DNA of 64,000 nucleotides from assembly GCF_030445035.2 (NCBI RefSeq), contig NC_080689.1:23403278-23467277 (forward strand), given 5' to 3'. This document shows positions 1-11,335 of this stretch, piece by piece. The first letter of the stretch is position 1; each line of letters begins with the position of its first letter. The position numbers and the translations under genes are program-made. This DNA is from Dasypus novemcinctus. Its lineage: Eukaryota > Chordata > Mammalia > Cingulata > Dasypodidae. The notes under the pieces were generated by a model. That model was given only the letters and a program-made list of their open reading frames with translations, was not told the DNA's origin and made no database searches.

Positions 1-1190
1 CAGATTAAACCTCAGGTTTCCATTCTCTAATCTCATTCTATTTTCTGGTGATTTATATTTTAACTATTAATTCTATGAGTTTGCTCATTGTATTTAGTCC
101 ATAATAGCAAAATCATACAATATTTGTCCTCTGTGCTTGACTTGCTTTACTCAACATAATGCCCTCCAGGTTCATCCCTGTTGTCATATGCTTCACAACT
201 TCATTTCTTCTTACAGCTGAATAATATTCCATCACATATCTATATGTGATATAGATATATACCACAATTTATTTTTCCATTTTTTGTTTGATAGACACTT
301 GGGTTGTTTCCATCTTTTGGCAATCATGATTAATGCTGCTATTAACATCAGTGTACAGATGTCTTTTCATGACCCTGCTCTCAGTTCTGGTTATATACGT
401 AGCAGTGGTATTGCCAGGTCACATGGCAGATATATATCTAACCTCCTTAGGAACCACCATATAGATTTGTACCGTTCTACATTCCTACCAACAGTAAATA
501 AGCATTTCTATCTCTCCACATACTCACCAACACTTGTAGTTTCCTGTTGTTTTTTTAAAATAATGGTCATTCTAGTAGGTGTGAAATGATATCTCATTGT
601 AGATTTGAATTGCATTTCCCTAATTGCTTGTGATGTTGAATTTTTTTTTTCACCACTTGTATTTTTTCTTTAGAAAAAGGTCTATTCAAGTGTTTTGTCC
701 ATTTTTTAATCATGTTGTTTGTCTTTATTGTTGAGTAACAGGATCTCTTTATATATCATGGGTATGTGTGTCCAATTATTTTCTACCATTGAGTAGGCTG
801 CCTTTTTACCCACTTCACAGAGTCCTCTGAGATACAAAAGTGTTTGATTTTGAGGAGGTCCCATTTATCTATTTTTTTTCCTTTTGTTGGTTGTGCTTTC
901 GGTTTAAAGTTTAAAAGACATCCCCTCCACACCCCCACTACAAGGTCTTGTAAATATTTCCCTACATTATCTTCTAGGAGTTTTATAGCCCTGGATTTTA
1001 TGTTTAGGTCTTTGATCCATTTTGAGTTGATTGTTTAGGGAATGTGACAGGGGTCCTCTTTAATTCTTTTGGTTATGTACATCCAGTTTACTCAGACCAT
1101 TTGTTGAAGAGACTGTTCTGTCGAAGTAAAGTGGACTTGGTAAGCTTATCAAAAATCAATTGACCATAAAGGTAAGGGTCTATTTCTGTA
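1..1190 (-). mobile_element. L1 fragment, ORF2 3' part and 3' end, antisense
   Basis: The plus strand reads as the reverse complement of the L1 ORF2 C-terminal region: the antisense of the 'gaatattattcagc' segment near 220, followed by the 'cacttgggttg' and 'tttccatcttttggcaa' stretch near 295-330. The same text recurs in the antisense L1 at 22.1-22.5 kb. Many stops break every frame, so it is an old dead copy. Boundaries are approximate and the left end may run out of the window. Confidence 0.8.
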
Positions 1191-1264
1191 ATAATAATCT
1201 CTTAATTGAACTCCTTGCTTCTATCTATATACCACTTATGTCTATGTCTGTCAGTACAGACAAA

Positions 1265-1625
1265 GTTATCCTTCTAAATTTAAAACATTTTAGATTATAT
1301 CACTAAAACTCTGCTCAAAACTCTTCAGTGGCTTTTCTTCTCAATCCGAGTTAAACACCAAACATCTTGCCATGGTTACCAAGACTTTCCACGATCTAGT
1401 CCCCTGCTACCTCTCTGATCTCATTCCCTTCCACTCTTCCCCTCTTTCACATAGGTCTTCTTGTTTGTCTATCAGCATGCCAAACACATTCCCACCTCAG
1501 GTTCTCTGAACTTGCTCTTTCCATGAAAGAACTCTTTCAAATTACAGCTGGCTTGTTTCCTCATTTAAATTCGGTGTCTGCTCAAATATTAAAGATACCT
1601 TCTCTGGTCACCTTATATAAAATAG
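1265..1625 (+). mobile_element. L2 (LINE-2) 3' fragment
   Basis: Text such as 'aaactcttcagtggcttttc', 'ccacgatctagtcccc' and 'tacctctctgatctcattcc' follows the recognisable order of the mammalian L2 3' region in sense orientation. It is strongly diverged and the ends are estimated. Confidence 0.6.
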
Positions 1626-1684
1626 CATAGGATCTCTCAATCTCTATTATCCTGCTCTGATTTCATTTCTCTCCTTTGAATTTT

Positions 1685-2450
1685 ATTTCAACTTTTGTTA
1701 TAAAAATTGCAAATGTACAGAAAATTCAAGAATAGAGTATAATAAGTTCCTTACATACCCACCACTTCGATTTAAAATGATTAACATTTTGATATATTGA
1801 CAATATTTTCTGGCCTGAACATATCTGCCACCATGTTGGTTGGGGCTGGTGGGGATGGGAGGGGGACTTTTTTGAAAAGAATTCTCCTAGAAAGGAGGCA
1901 AGGCTGAAAAGAGCAAACAACTATTAACATGTCATTTTATTTTCTCCATCATCTTGCTCTCCTCTCCATTATCATTAATTTTTTCTGGACTATTTTTGGA
2001 AGCAAGCTATATTTCTAGTGCCCCACTGTTCCTAAATATTCTATTGTGTATTTCTTCAAACAAGGCACAATAACTCATACAACCTTCCAACTTAAGAAAT
2101 CATCACTGGTACAGCATTACCATCTAATCCACAGAACCCAGTCAAATTCCAAGTCATCTGAAAAAGTTCCTTTTTCCTGTATGTTTTAGAATACCATTGA
2201 GGAACACATTGCATTTGGTCAGGATTTCTTTCTAGTTTCCTCTAATCTGGATCAGCTATCAGACATTACCTGTCTATCATGTCCTTGATAGTTTTAAAGG
2301 GTACAAGACTTATATTCTGTAAAATGACATTCAACCTGGGTCCATCCAATGTTTCCTAATAACCAGACCCAGATTCAGGTCATGATTTTTGCACAAACCC
2401 AATAGGAATGATGCTGTGCTCTTCTTAGTGCAATTCAATTAAGAGGAAAT
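1685..2450. mobile_element. Probable old L1 3' UTR remnants
   Basis: The stretch has wording shared with old mammalian L1 3' UTRs, for example 'cccagtcaaatt' near 2140 and 'tgtttcctaataaccagacc' near 2350. I could not fix subfamily or orientation. No coding content. Confidence 0.4.
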
Positions 2451-2454
2451 ATCT

Positions 2455-3600
2455 TTACAATAAATGGAAGAGTTGGATATTTTTATGCAGAAGATGAACT
2501 TCAATCCTTATACTAAAAATAAGTTGAAATGAATAATAAACCTAAAAAAAGAAAAACTATAAAGCTTCTAGAGGAAATTATAGAATATCTTTGCAAATGA
2601 GGCAGGTAAAAATGTCTTAGTATACAGAAAGCAATCATTAAAAACAACCCAACAAATTAGTCATTTTAAAATTTAAAAGTGTTCATCCAAAGATAGCTTT
2701 AAGAAACTAAGTAGGCAAGCCACATACTGTGCTAAAGTATTCCTAAAACTTTCATCTGACAAATGACCAAAAACAAACAAGCAAAATGGGTAAATGATGT
2801 TATCAAGGACCTCTTATCACAAAAAAAAGCTATATGAATGACAACTAAGTACATCAACACCACACTGTGGTGGAACATTTGTTACATATTATGAGATAAT
2901 ATTATCAGACTATTACCATTAACCATGGTCCACAGCATTTTTGTTGTCATTTCTTCTTCAACCATTGGCTTACTGAGATCTGAGGAGCTCTGTTTTGAAA
3001 TGCGGGGGTTTTTCTAGTTGGGAAATCTTGATGGGAACTATATAGGAGTTCTGCATATTAAAATTAGAAATTTTATGTGAGATTTAAATTATTTCAAAAT
3101 AAATTATTATAGAAAGAAATTAAGGCAAGTGGCATACAAAATTTATGACTTTAGAATGAGATAGGTCAGTTCAGATATAATTGCAACAATTTGGAAATAA
3201 TCTTTATGATATATACATAAAGAATCATAAAAATGTCCACACACTTTGACCAAGTAATTCCATTCTTGGAAGTTTATATGAATATTAATCATACCAAAAA
3301 ATTATGCACAAAATGTGTTTTGCAGAAATATGTATTATGGCAAAAAGGAAACTGGTCATAAAGTTTAATAATGAGGAAGAGTAAAAACAAATCATGGTAC
3401 AATGACATGATGAAAAGTAATAGAAGGATTTAAAAAAATATGAAGACTTCTCAGCAGAAAGATAAGTATTCATTAAAATCATAATATAAAAATGTACTCT
3501 AAACATTTATAATTTAAACAGTGCTATTATAGGTAGAGTGGGATTCTAGATACATTTGTGTTTATGTTAATACTATTATGATGTTTTTCCCACAATAAAT
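2455..3600 (+). mobile_element. Old L1 ORF2 3' fragments, sense
   Basis: A-rich text resembling the L1 ORF2 C-terminal region, including 'aactataaagcttctagagg' near 2557 and 'accaagtaattccattcttg' near 3249. No open frame remains. Two separate fragments may be present, with a break near 2900-3100. Confidence 0.5.
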
Positions 3601-3689
3601 AGTATTTTTAAGGCAGTTGTAGCACAAGTGACTCTAAAGTCCTTAAGCATGAAATTGAACAGAAATCAAGGGGTGTTTTTTATGTTTTC

Positions 3690-4371
3690 TTTTTAATTTA
3701 TTGTGTCCCCATTTATTTATCTTTTTGTCTTTATTTTCTTAATGTTACATTAAAAAAATATTAGGTGCCCACATACCCCCCACCCCTTTCATGCCACTCC
3801 TCCCCCCATAGCAACAATCTCCTCCATCATCATGAGACATTCATTGCATTTGGTGAATACTTCTCTGAGCATCATTGCACCTCATGGGCGACAGTCCACA
3901 TCATAGCCCACACTCTCCCATGTTCCATCCAGTGGGCCATGGGAGGACATACAATGTCTGGTAACTGTCCCTGCAGCATCACCCAGGACAACTCCAAGTC
4001 CCGAAAATGCCTCCACATCTCATCTCTTCCTCCCATTCCCCACACCCAGCAGCCACAATGGCCACCTTCTCCACACCAATGCACATTTTCTTTGATTACT
4101 AATCACAATAGTTCATGAATAGAATATCAGTAAGTCCACTCTCATCCATATTCTATTCCACCATCCTGTGGACCTTGGAATGGTTGTGTCCACTCCACAT
4201 CTATATCAAGAGGGGGCTTAGATTCCACGTGGATGCTGGATGCAATCCTCCTGCTTTCAGTTGTAGGCACTCTCGACTCCCTGGTGTGGTGGTTGACCTT
4301 CTTCACCTCCATGTTAGCTGAGTGAGGTAAGTCCAACAAACCAGAGTGTAGGAGTTGAAGTCTGTTGTGGC
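3690..4371 (-). mobile_element. L1 3' UTR, antisense, xenarthran type
   Basis: The reverse complement matches the 3' UTR of the younger L1 at 7865-8360 block by block: the 'tccatccagtgggcc' segment at 3926, the 'gcatccag' region and the 'actcagctaa' region near 4315. The two copies differ at many positions, so this is an older relative. Its 3' end is the T-rich text near 3690-3750. Small open frames here are accidental. Confidence 0.75.
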
Positions 4372-4435
4372 TGTGGAAATCATTAAAACATCCCTGAAGC
4401 CTCAGACTTCAAGGGATGTTTTAATGATTTCCACA
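4372..4435. repeat. Near-perfect hairpin, 28/29-bp arms
   Basis: The left arm 4372-4399 and right arm 4407-4435 are reverse complements except for one extra T in the right arm. They are separated by a 7-base loop (4400-4406). The hairpin lies exactly where the antisense L1 3' UTR text stops. Folded RNA from either strand would be a tight stem. It may be a snap-back insertion scar. Confidence 0.9.
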
Positions 4436-4439
4436 CATT

Positions 4440-5039
4440 AACTTAGAAAGTGATAACCAGAAGAAGATGAGTAAAGGTAAAATATGTGCAGATTTTGGGG
4501 AAAAACATGCATATAACATCTATATTCACTGCTTGAATACTTTTTAGACATTTGCTACAAAATGCTTGAAATAAAGAGGACCTGAATAGTTGTGGCAGTA
4601 GAAAGAGACATTTTGAAAGACAAACCACCTAATTTAGTGATTAAATGATGATGTAATCAAAGTTGACTTCAAGGTTTTGAGTCTAGGCAATTGGGAAAAA
4701 TGATAATTTCATTGATGGGGACATGAAAACTGAGAAGGGGAATTTGTTTCGGGCAAAATGACTATGCCAACTTTCATTACATTTCATTGAAAGCAACAAG
4801 AAACTTAATAGAAATGTGCTTTAGGAAATATAACTCAGAAAAGAAAAAGGAGTTAGAAGTATGACTTTTGAAGTTATCAATAATATAGTTTATAATTTAA
4901 ACCAAGAATATAGATATGGAAAGATAAAAATGTTTTTATTTTAAGGCAACATCTTTGAAAGTATAGACAGAATGAAAGCATAAATGAAGCTGAGTTTGGA
5001 GTTTAAACAAAAGTATTCTCTTGTAGGTGGCATATAAAT
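4440..5039. other. Unassigned AT-rich sequence
   Basis: No gene, recognisable repeat or RNA found. The only open frames are short and lack any family resemblance. Confidence 0.5.
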
Positions 5040-5510
5040 AGGTCTTGATTTTTATCCAGTCTGTTCATCTCTGCCTTTAAATTGAAGTTTTAACCCACTT
5101 GCATTTAATATTATTATTGATATGATTAGAAATCAGTCCATTATCGTGCTATTTGTTTTCTTTTGTCCCATTTCTTTTTTAGTTCTTCCATTTCTCCTTT
5201 CCTGCCTGCTTTTGTTTGATCATATAATTTTGTATTCCACTTCAGTTCTTCTATTGGTTTGGGAGCAATACCATTTTTTGTATTTTTTGGTGGTTATTCT
5301 GGGAATTACAATATACATCCTTCATTTATCATAGTCTCCTTTAAGTTAGCATTATGCTACATCACATAAGCATAATAAACTTGCAACAGTGGTTCCATTA
5401 TATTTATGTGGTTCCCTAATTTTGTTATCACATGTATTACATATAAATTACATCAACAGGTGCTATAAACTACACAATAAAGTATTAAATATTTTGCTTT
5501 AAAAACAGTC
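5040..5510 (-). mobile_element. L1 ORF2 5' region fragment, antisense
   Basis: Text such as 'tttatccagtctgttcatct' (5051) and 'cccacttgcatttaatatta' (5095) is the antisense of the L1 ORF2 endonuclease region. Similar wording occurs in the antisense L1 at 25.4-25.5 kb. Decayed. Confidence 0.6.
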
Positions 5511-6109
5511 ATAGAAGTGATTGACTTTCAGTATGACAGCATGAGGAGTTCCTCTGACTTGCACCCCAGGAACATTGGTGAAAATTTTAAAAAGACAAAC
5601 ATTAAAAGACTCTGGAAATAGCCCTAAGGGCAAATAGCAAATAAAGAAACATCTACAAGAAAGTCTATGAAAATTCATACCTGCTTCATTTCTAACAGAA
5701 CAAGAAAAAGTTAAAATCTAAGGTGCTTTCAAGAATAGTAGAGATTCTGGTGAAAGGCAATTGGGAGGAGACATGTGGATTTAATGAAGATACTCCATGC
5801 CATATAAACCAGGTAGTCTGAGGTGAGTACCAGGGAATGAAATAGCTGAAAGTATCCCTTCTGCTGTCAGAACAAATATCAAACACTGACCTCAGAAACC
5901 ACTGCTTCAAAGAAATCACAATTTGATTGAATAAGTTTGTAGAGCAATTTAAACGTCAAGGCATTGTGGAAAGCAATCAAGCAACTGGTCAGCAATTAGT
6001 ATAGTGGAGTTTAACAGTTGGCTGTGTTCTGAGAAAGAGAGGAGGAGACCCTTACCAATACCACCGTCATCCAGAGTGAATGTAGGCATTCCCAAAGCTG
6101 TACCTCCCT
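5511..6109 (+). other. Probable L1 5' UTR-like segment, continuing at 8430-8590
   Basis: Non-coding, A-rich, and interrupted by the young L1 insertion. The same sequence resumes after its right target duplication. The style resembles L1 5' regions, as at 28190, but I cannot assign it firmly. Confidence 0.3.
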
Positions 6110-6123
6110 GAAAAGCAGTATCA
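6110..6123 (+). repeat. Target-site duplication, left copy (L1 6124-8415)
   Basis: The 14-mer gaaaagcagtatca occurs here and again at 8416-8429, directly after the A-tail. It marks one insertion event covering both the inverted and the direct L1 halves. Confidence 0.92.
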
Positions 6124-6801
6124 AACTCCTTTGAGGTGCAGAAGGCTTTAATTTTGAGGAAGTCCCATTTATTTATTAGCTCTTTTGCTGCTCGTGCTTT
6201 TGATGTTATATTCATGAATCCATTTCCTATACAAGGTCCTGTAGATGTTTCCCTACACTGCTTTCCAAGGTTTTTATGGTCTTGGCTCTTATATTTAGGT
6301 CTTTGATTCATCTTGAGTTGATCTTTGTATTAGGTGTGAGATGGTAATCCTCTTTCATTCTTCTAGATATGGCTATCCAGTTCTCCAGGCACCATTTGTT
6401 GAATAGGCAACTCTCTCCCAGTTGAGAGGGTTTGGTGGCTTTATCGAATATTATATGGCTATATATGTGAGGTTCTATATCAGAGCTTTCAATTCGATTC
6501 CATTGGTCTGTGTGTCTCTCCTTATGCCAATACCATGCTGTTTTCACTACTGTAGCTTTGTAGTATGTTTTGAAGTCCGGTAGTGTGATTCCTCCAATTT
6601 CGTTTTTCTTTTTCAATATGTCTTTGGCTATTCGGGGCCTCTTTCCTTTCCAAATCAATTTCATAGTTAGTTTTTCTAGTTCCTTAAAGAAGGCTGTGTT
6701 GATTTTTATTGGGATTGCATTGAATGTGTAGATCAGTTTTGGTAGGATAGACATCTTAATAATATTCAGTCTTCCTATCCATGAACAAGGAATATTCTTC
6801 C
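6124..6801 (-). pseudogene. L1 ORF2 C-terminal part, inverted half of a 5'-inverted L1
   Basis: Read on the minus strand, this gives about 148 residues of well-preserved L1 ORF2p (frame 6308-6754) with '[18 protein letters not shown]', '[15 protein letters not shown]' and '[12 protein letters not shown]'. Another ORF2p piece follows (below 6311) in a shifted frame, with 'AAKELINKWDFLKIKAFCTS'. The good preservation shows a comparatively young L1. The segment is truncated at both ends: it joins the 3' UTR of the same element in the opposite orientation near 6801. It encodes no RT active site and cannot retrotranspose. Confidence 0.88.
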
Positions 6802-8415
6802 ATTGACATTATATTGGGCTTCAATTTTCAGGAGGTTTTGGATCACAGAGTGGTTCGGCAGTGGTGGCGGAGGAATACTGGTATAGGACACAATTGACAG
6901 GTGATATAGGGCTGACAGGGAGCTATACAGGGCATATGTCCAGGGTGCATGGTAATGTTTGGATATACTCATAGTGGCAACAATTAAAAACTAAAGCTGG
7001 GGGGGTACTGGGTTCCTGGCCAGGGGTGCTCTGTCGTGGCCCCTAGGGGAGCAGCGGCAGTCCCCCAGGTGCAAAGGCATGGACCAGGAAGGAATGAGGG
7101 TCCAACAGTGAGAGCATGATACTAATGACTATGCCTGTGAGCCTATATGCCTGAAATAAGAACAAGGCCTAGAGCAGCACTATGCCTGGGAATTTCCTCC
7201 TGACAGCCTTCATGTTACTCAAATGTGGCCAGTCTCGAAGCCAAACTCAGTATGTAAATGCAATGCCTTCCCCCCAGCGTGGGACATGACACCCGGGGAT
7301 GAGCCTCCCTGGCACCGAGGGATCACTACCAAGTACCAACTGATGATGCAACTGGAAAATGACCTTGAATTGAAGGTTCAATGCGGATCAGCAGAATATC
7401 ACTGTCTACATATAATAACATGACTTTAAAATGCTGTTTGACCTAAAGTAAGGTGGAAATGGAAAGAAGAAATGAGTTTATATGGCTACGAGTCTCTACA
7501 AAAGAGTCTGGAGGCTTTCAGAAGGATTGCCCTTAAGCACAACTGAGCAGAGTCTAAGAGACAGATAAAGTAGATACAACCCAGGTATTCGTTCCTTTGA
7601 GGGCTAAAGAGACCCACGGGTTCTATGGTCATGGCAGATGCGGTTTATTGCCATGGCAGATGGCCCTTCTTTGGAGCCGGTGTTTCTGCGTGATGGAGCT
7701 GGACTCAGATGGGATCTCTTTGCACAAGACTTTCATGCTACTTTACTGGAATTGTAGTTGGTGTTGGGGTTTAAGATATATTTAGGGGATTTGAATCTCT
7801 GGACTGTCAATATGATAGCCAGGCCCTGAGCCCCAACAGACTTCAGCTCCTACAATCTGATTTATTGGACTCACCTCACTCAGCTAAGATGGAGTTGAAG
7901 AAGGACAACCACCACACCATGGAGTCTAGAGGGCCTACAACTGAAAGCAAGAGTATTGCATCCAGTATCCATGTGGAATCTGAGCCTCCTCTTGACACAG
8001 GTGCAACGGACACAACCAATCCAAGATCCACAGAGAAAAGGTGGCATTGGAGTGGGAAAAGTGGACATGGTGGCTGATGGGTATGGGAGAGATGGGAAGA
8101 GATGAGAGGTGGAGGCGCCTTTGGGACTTAGAGTTGCCCTGGATGGTGCTTCAGGGGCAATCACCGAACATTGTAAATCCTCCCAGGGCCCACTGGATGG
8201 AATGTGGGAGAGTATGGGCCATGATGTAGACCATTGACCATGGGGTGCAGAGATGCCCAGAGATGTACTTACCATGTGCAATGGATGAGTCATGATGATG
8301 GGACTGAGGGTTGCTGGGGGGGGGGAGTGGTGGGGTGGGGGTGGTAGGGTTGAATGGGACCTCATATTTTTTTAATGTAATATTTTTACAAAATCAATAA
8401 AAAAAAAAAAAAAAA
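6802..8415 (+). mobile_element. L1 3' UTR with A-tail, direct half of a 5'-inverted L1
   Basis: A long (about 1.6 kb) GC-moderate L1 3' UTR in sense orientation. It ends in a polyadenylation signal and A-run at 8395-8415, just before the right target duplication. A diverged antisense copy of its last 500 bases lies at 3765-4360, which confirms it as a repeat. The exact junction with the inverted half is near 6801. The open frames inside (for example 7865-8365 on both strands) are not conserved between the two copies and are not genes. Confidence 0.88.
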
Positions 8416-8429
8416 GAAAAGCAGTATCA
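8416..8429 (+). repeat. Target-site duplication, right copy
   Basis: Second copy of the 14-mer at 6110-6123, immediately after the L1 A-tail. Confidence 0.92.
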
Positions 8430-8808
8430 GAGGTTTAACACTGGAGTGGGGGTTGTAGATGTCATTAATATGATCAAGCCAGCAAACAAATAAACAAGAA
8501 AATAACAATAGCAAGCACCAGATAAATGGCATCTATGGAAATGAACAGCTAACATACATAATGTTATAATTTAAATGTTTTCCCCTAAGAGGAGGATCAA
8601 GACGAGAATGTCTACTCTCACTTCTTCTATTCAACATTTAACTGGAGATTCTAGGCAGAGAAATTAGTCAAGAAGAAAAGATAAACAGCATCCAGATTGG
8701 AAAGGAAGAAATACAACAATCTTGATTTGCAGATGGCATAATCTCATATATAGAAAATCCAGAGGAATTCACTAAAAAATCTATTAGAACTATTATAATA
8801 AATGAGTT

Positions 8809-9238
8809 TGGGAAGCAGATGTGGCTCAATTGATAGAGCGTCCACCTACCATATAGGAGGTCCAGGGTTCAGTACCCAGGGCCTCCTGATCTGTGTTGTG
8901 AGTTGGCCCAAGCCCAGTGCTGCCACGCTCAAGGAGTGCTGTGCCACACAGGGGTGTCCCCCACATAGGGAGCCCCACACAAGGAGTGCCCCTGCAAGGA
9001 GAGCTGCCCTGCACAAAAAAAGGACAGCCCACCCAGGAGTAGTGCTGCACACACAGAATACTGATGCAGCAAGATGATGCCACAAAAAGAGACATAGATT
9101 CCCAGTGCTGCCTGACAAGAATGCAAGTGGACACAGAAGAACACACAGTGAATGGACACAGAAAGAGCAGCCAACAGGGGTGGAAAGGGAGAGAAATAAA
9201 TAAAAATAAGTCTTTAGAAAATAAAGAAATAAATAAAT
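8809..9238 (+). mobile_element. DAS-type SINE, tRNA-derived head
   Basis: The head at 8811-8880 has pol III box A (gtggctcaattgatagagcg) and box B (gggttcagtaccc) remnants. It is followed by the body with 'aggagtgctgtgcc', 'caggggtgtccccca' and a 3' run of A and (TAAA)n near 9195-9238. It interrupts L1 ORF2 text. The same body is seen at 12060 and 18195. Open frames within are fortuitous. Confidence 0.88.
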
Positions 9239-9710
9239 GCATTCGACAAGGATTTAAGACAAAACATCATTAAGGAAAAATCAATTGTATTTTTATACCC
9301 TTGTAATGCACAGTTCAAGATGAAATTAGGAAAACAATTCCATTCAAATCGTACCAAAAAATAAAATACTTAGGAATAAATTTAATAAAAGAAATGGAAA
9401 ACTTCCACTCTGAAACTAAAAAAATATTGATTCAAGAAATGTAAAAAGATCTAACCAAATGAAAAAAACATCCTATATTCATGGATTGGAAATATTGCTA
9501 ATGGTAGTGCTCCTCAAATTTATCTGGACAGTCAATGCAATCCCTATTAAAATTCCCTGTCATAATCTCAGCTGACTTCTTCATAGAAATTGATAAGCTG
9601 AAACTAAAGTACACATGGAACTGAAAGGATTCCAGAACAGTCAAAACAATCTTTTAAAAAAAGAACAGAGTAGGAGGAACACACTTCCTGATTTCAAAAC
9701 TTAACTACAA

Positions 9711-10192
9711 GGGAACAGATGTGGCTCAAGCAATTGAGTGCCCACCTCTGACATGGGGGGTCCCAGGTTCAGTTCCTAGTGCCTGCTGAAGAAGACAAAC
9801 AACAAGCAGAGAACGAGTTGACATCAAGCAAAAACAATAGCAGACAACAAGCAAAAAACAACAAGCAGACAAGAAAAAACAAATGGATAACAAGTGAACA
9901 ATGAGCAAAAGAAAAACCAACAGCAAAAACAACAAGGAAGACAATGAACAAACAACAAGCAGACAACAAGCGGAAAAAAAAAAAAAAGAGCAGGTAGCAG
10001 ACATAGCTGAAGCGGTTGAGTGCCCACCTCCGACATGGAAAGTTCTGGGTTTGGTTCCCAGTGCCTTCTAAACAAAACAAAACCAGACGATGAGCACACA
10101 CACACACAAACAACAGGCAGAAAATGAGAATAAAAACAGTGAACAAATAAACAATGAACCCACAGACAAGGGAGACATTTTGGGGGTGGGGG
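9711..10192 (+). mobile_element. Dimeric DAS-type SINE
   Basis: Two tRNA-like heads in tandem, at 9713-9785 (gatgtggctcaagcaattga; box B gttcagttcct) and at about 10003-10070 (acatagctgaagcggttgag; box B gtttggttccc). Each is followed by a CAA/GCAGACAA-rich tail. One pair of target duplications encloses both units: 9697-9710 and 10193-10206, 14 bp with two mismatches, both matching L1 target text. No duplication is visible between the units, only an A-run at 9974-9987. This favours a single insertion of a dimer. Confidence 0.8.
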
Positions 10193-10884
10193 AAACCTTA
10201 CTACAAAAATCAAGAGAGTACATTATTAGCACAAGTATAAGTATATAGATCACTGCGTTAGAATTGGGCCCAGAAATAAACCTAATACATCTAGAACCAA
10301 CTGATCTTTGACAAGGATTCCATGACCATTAATGGCAGGAAAATTTTATTTCAGATGAATGGGGATAGGTTGTTGTATAGCCAGAAGTAAAAATTGAAAT
10401 TTGGCCCTTACTTCATGCCATATACCATTATCAACTAAAAATGGATCAAAAAGTTAAGTTTAAGGCTAAAACTATAAAATTCTTAAAGGAAAAGATAGGG
10501 CTATATATCCACGACTTCAGATTTGGCAATAGATTCTTAGATATGGCACAGAAAGCATGAACAACCAAAGAGAAAAAAAAAAAAGATAAATTGTACTTCA
10601 TCAAAATAAAAAATCTTTTAGCTTTAAAAAACACCATCAAGAAAGTAAAAAGAGAACCACAGAATGGGAGAACATATTTGCAAATCATATATCTGATAAG
10701 ATATTTGTATCCATAATATATAAAGAACTCTCAATAAAAAAAGACAAATATCCCAATTTAAAATGCACAAAGGATCTGAATAGATATTTATCCAGGGATG
10801 ATATACACATGGTCAATGAACACATGAAAAGATGCTCAACATCATTAGTCATGAGAGAGATGCAAATGAAAACTACAATGAGGG

Positions 10885-11335
10885 AATGCCAAGGCTGCAA
10901 TCCCCACTTGGCCTCTGCAGCAACCATTATGGGTATCAGATTTTTAGAAGTTATTAAATCTCTCTGTGCAATTCTACCAGAAATTCAGAAACCTGAAAGG
11001 AAAATCCAGTTTAGAGAGAAGATACTATAGACTACTTAACTCTCTTCATTATTTCAGTGTGTTGTCATTTACTGCTCTTTGGAACCATGTCGTTGGATTT
11101 TGCTGATCCTGTCTATTGCATAAGAGTGATTATTGCATCCAATAAAGGAACTTCAATGGTTTGGGGTATCTCCCCAATTGTATCAGCTGATTTGATGATG
11201 CAGTTTTCAGTTGGACCCAAAATTTTTGAGGATGAAGATATACCCAAAGATAGAGCTCTGTTCAACAAGGCCCAGAAATATGAGCACTGAATTGTGCACA
11301 ATAAAAGAGTCTTTTCCACACTTGGGGGGAAAAAA
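10885..11335 (+). pseudogene. SEC61A: Processed pseudogene of SEC61A (Sec61 alpha), 5' part only
   Basis: An ATG at 10929 opens about 33 residues reading [20 protein letters not shown] and so on. After a stop at 11028-11030 and a one-base shift, the frame from about 11057 reads [20 protein letters not shown], then [13 protein letters not shown] and [14 protein letters not shown]. This is the N-terminal part of the Sec61 translocon alpha subunit (ER protein-conducting channel). The parent protein is about 476 residues, but similarity stops after roughly 120, at a TGA (11288-11290). A polyadenylation-signal-like ataaaa and an A-run at 11330-11335 follow. Upstream is 5' UTR-like sequence without introns. 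The insert sits in L1 ORF2, flanked by imperfect repeats (aactacaatgagg and gcaaaatgaga). The gene is dead. Whether SEC61A1 or SEC61A2 is the parent is not determined. Confidence 0.85.

Noticed and set aside
7880..8365. 161-codon proline-rich minus-strand frame
   Set aside because: Antisense of the L1 3' UTR. Not open in the second copy at 3765-4360.
8811..8885. tRNA gene
   Set aside because: The tRNA-like head belongs to a SINE and has lost the cloverleaf. The same applies at 9713, 10003, 12060, 18195 and 23206.
9769..10213. Hydrophobic minus-strand frames of 92-129 codons resembling membrane proteins
   Set aside because: Antisense of CAA/GCA-rich SINE tails. The Leu/Phe/Cys richness is a codon artefact.
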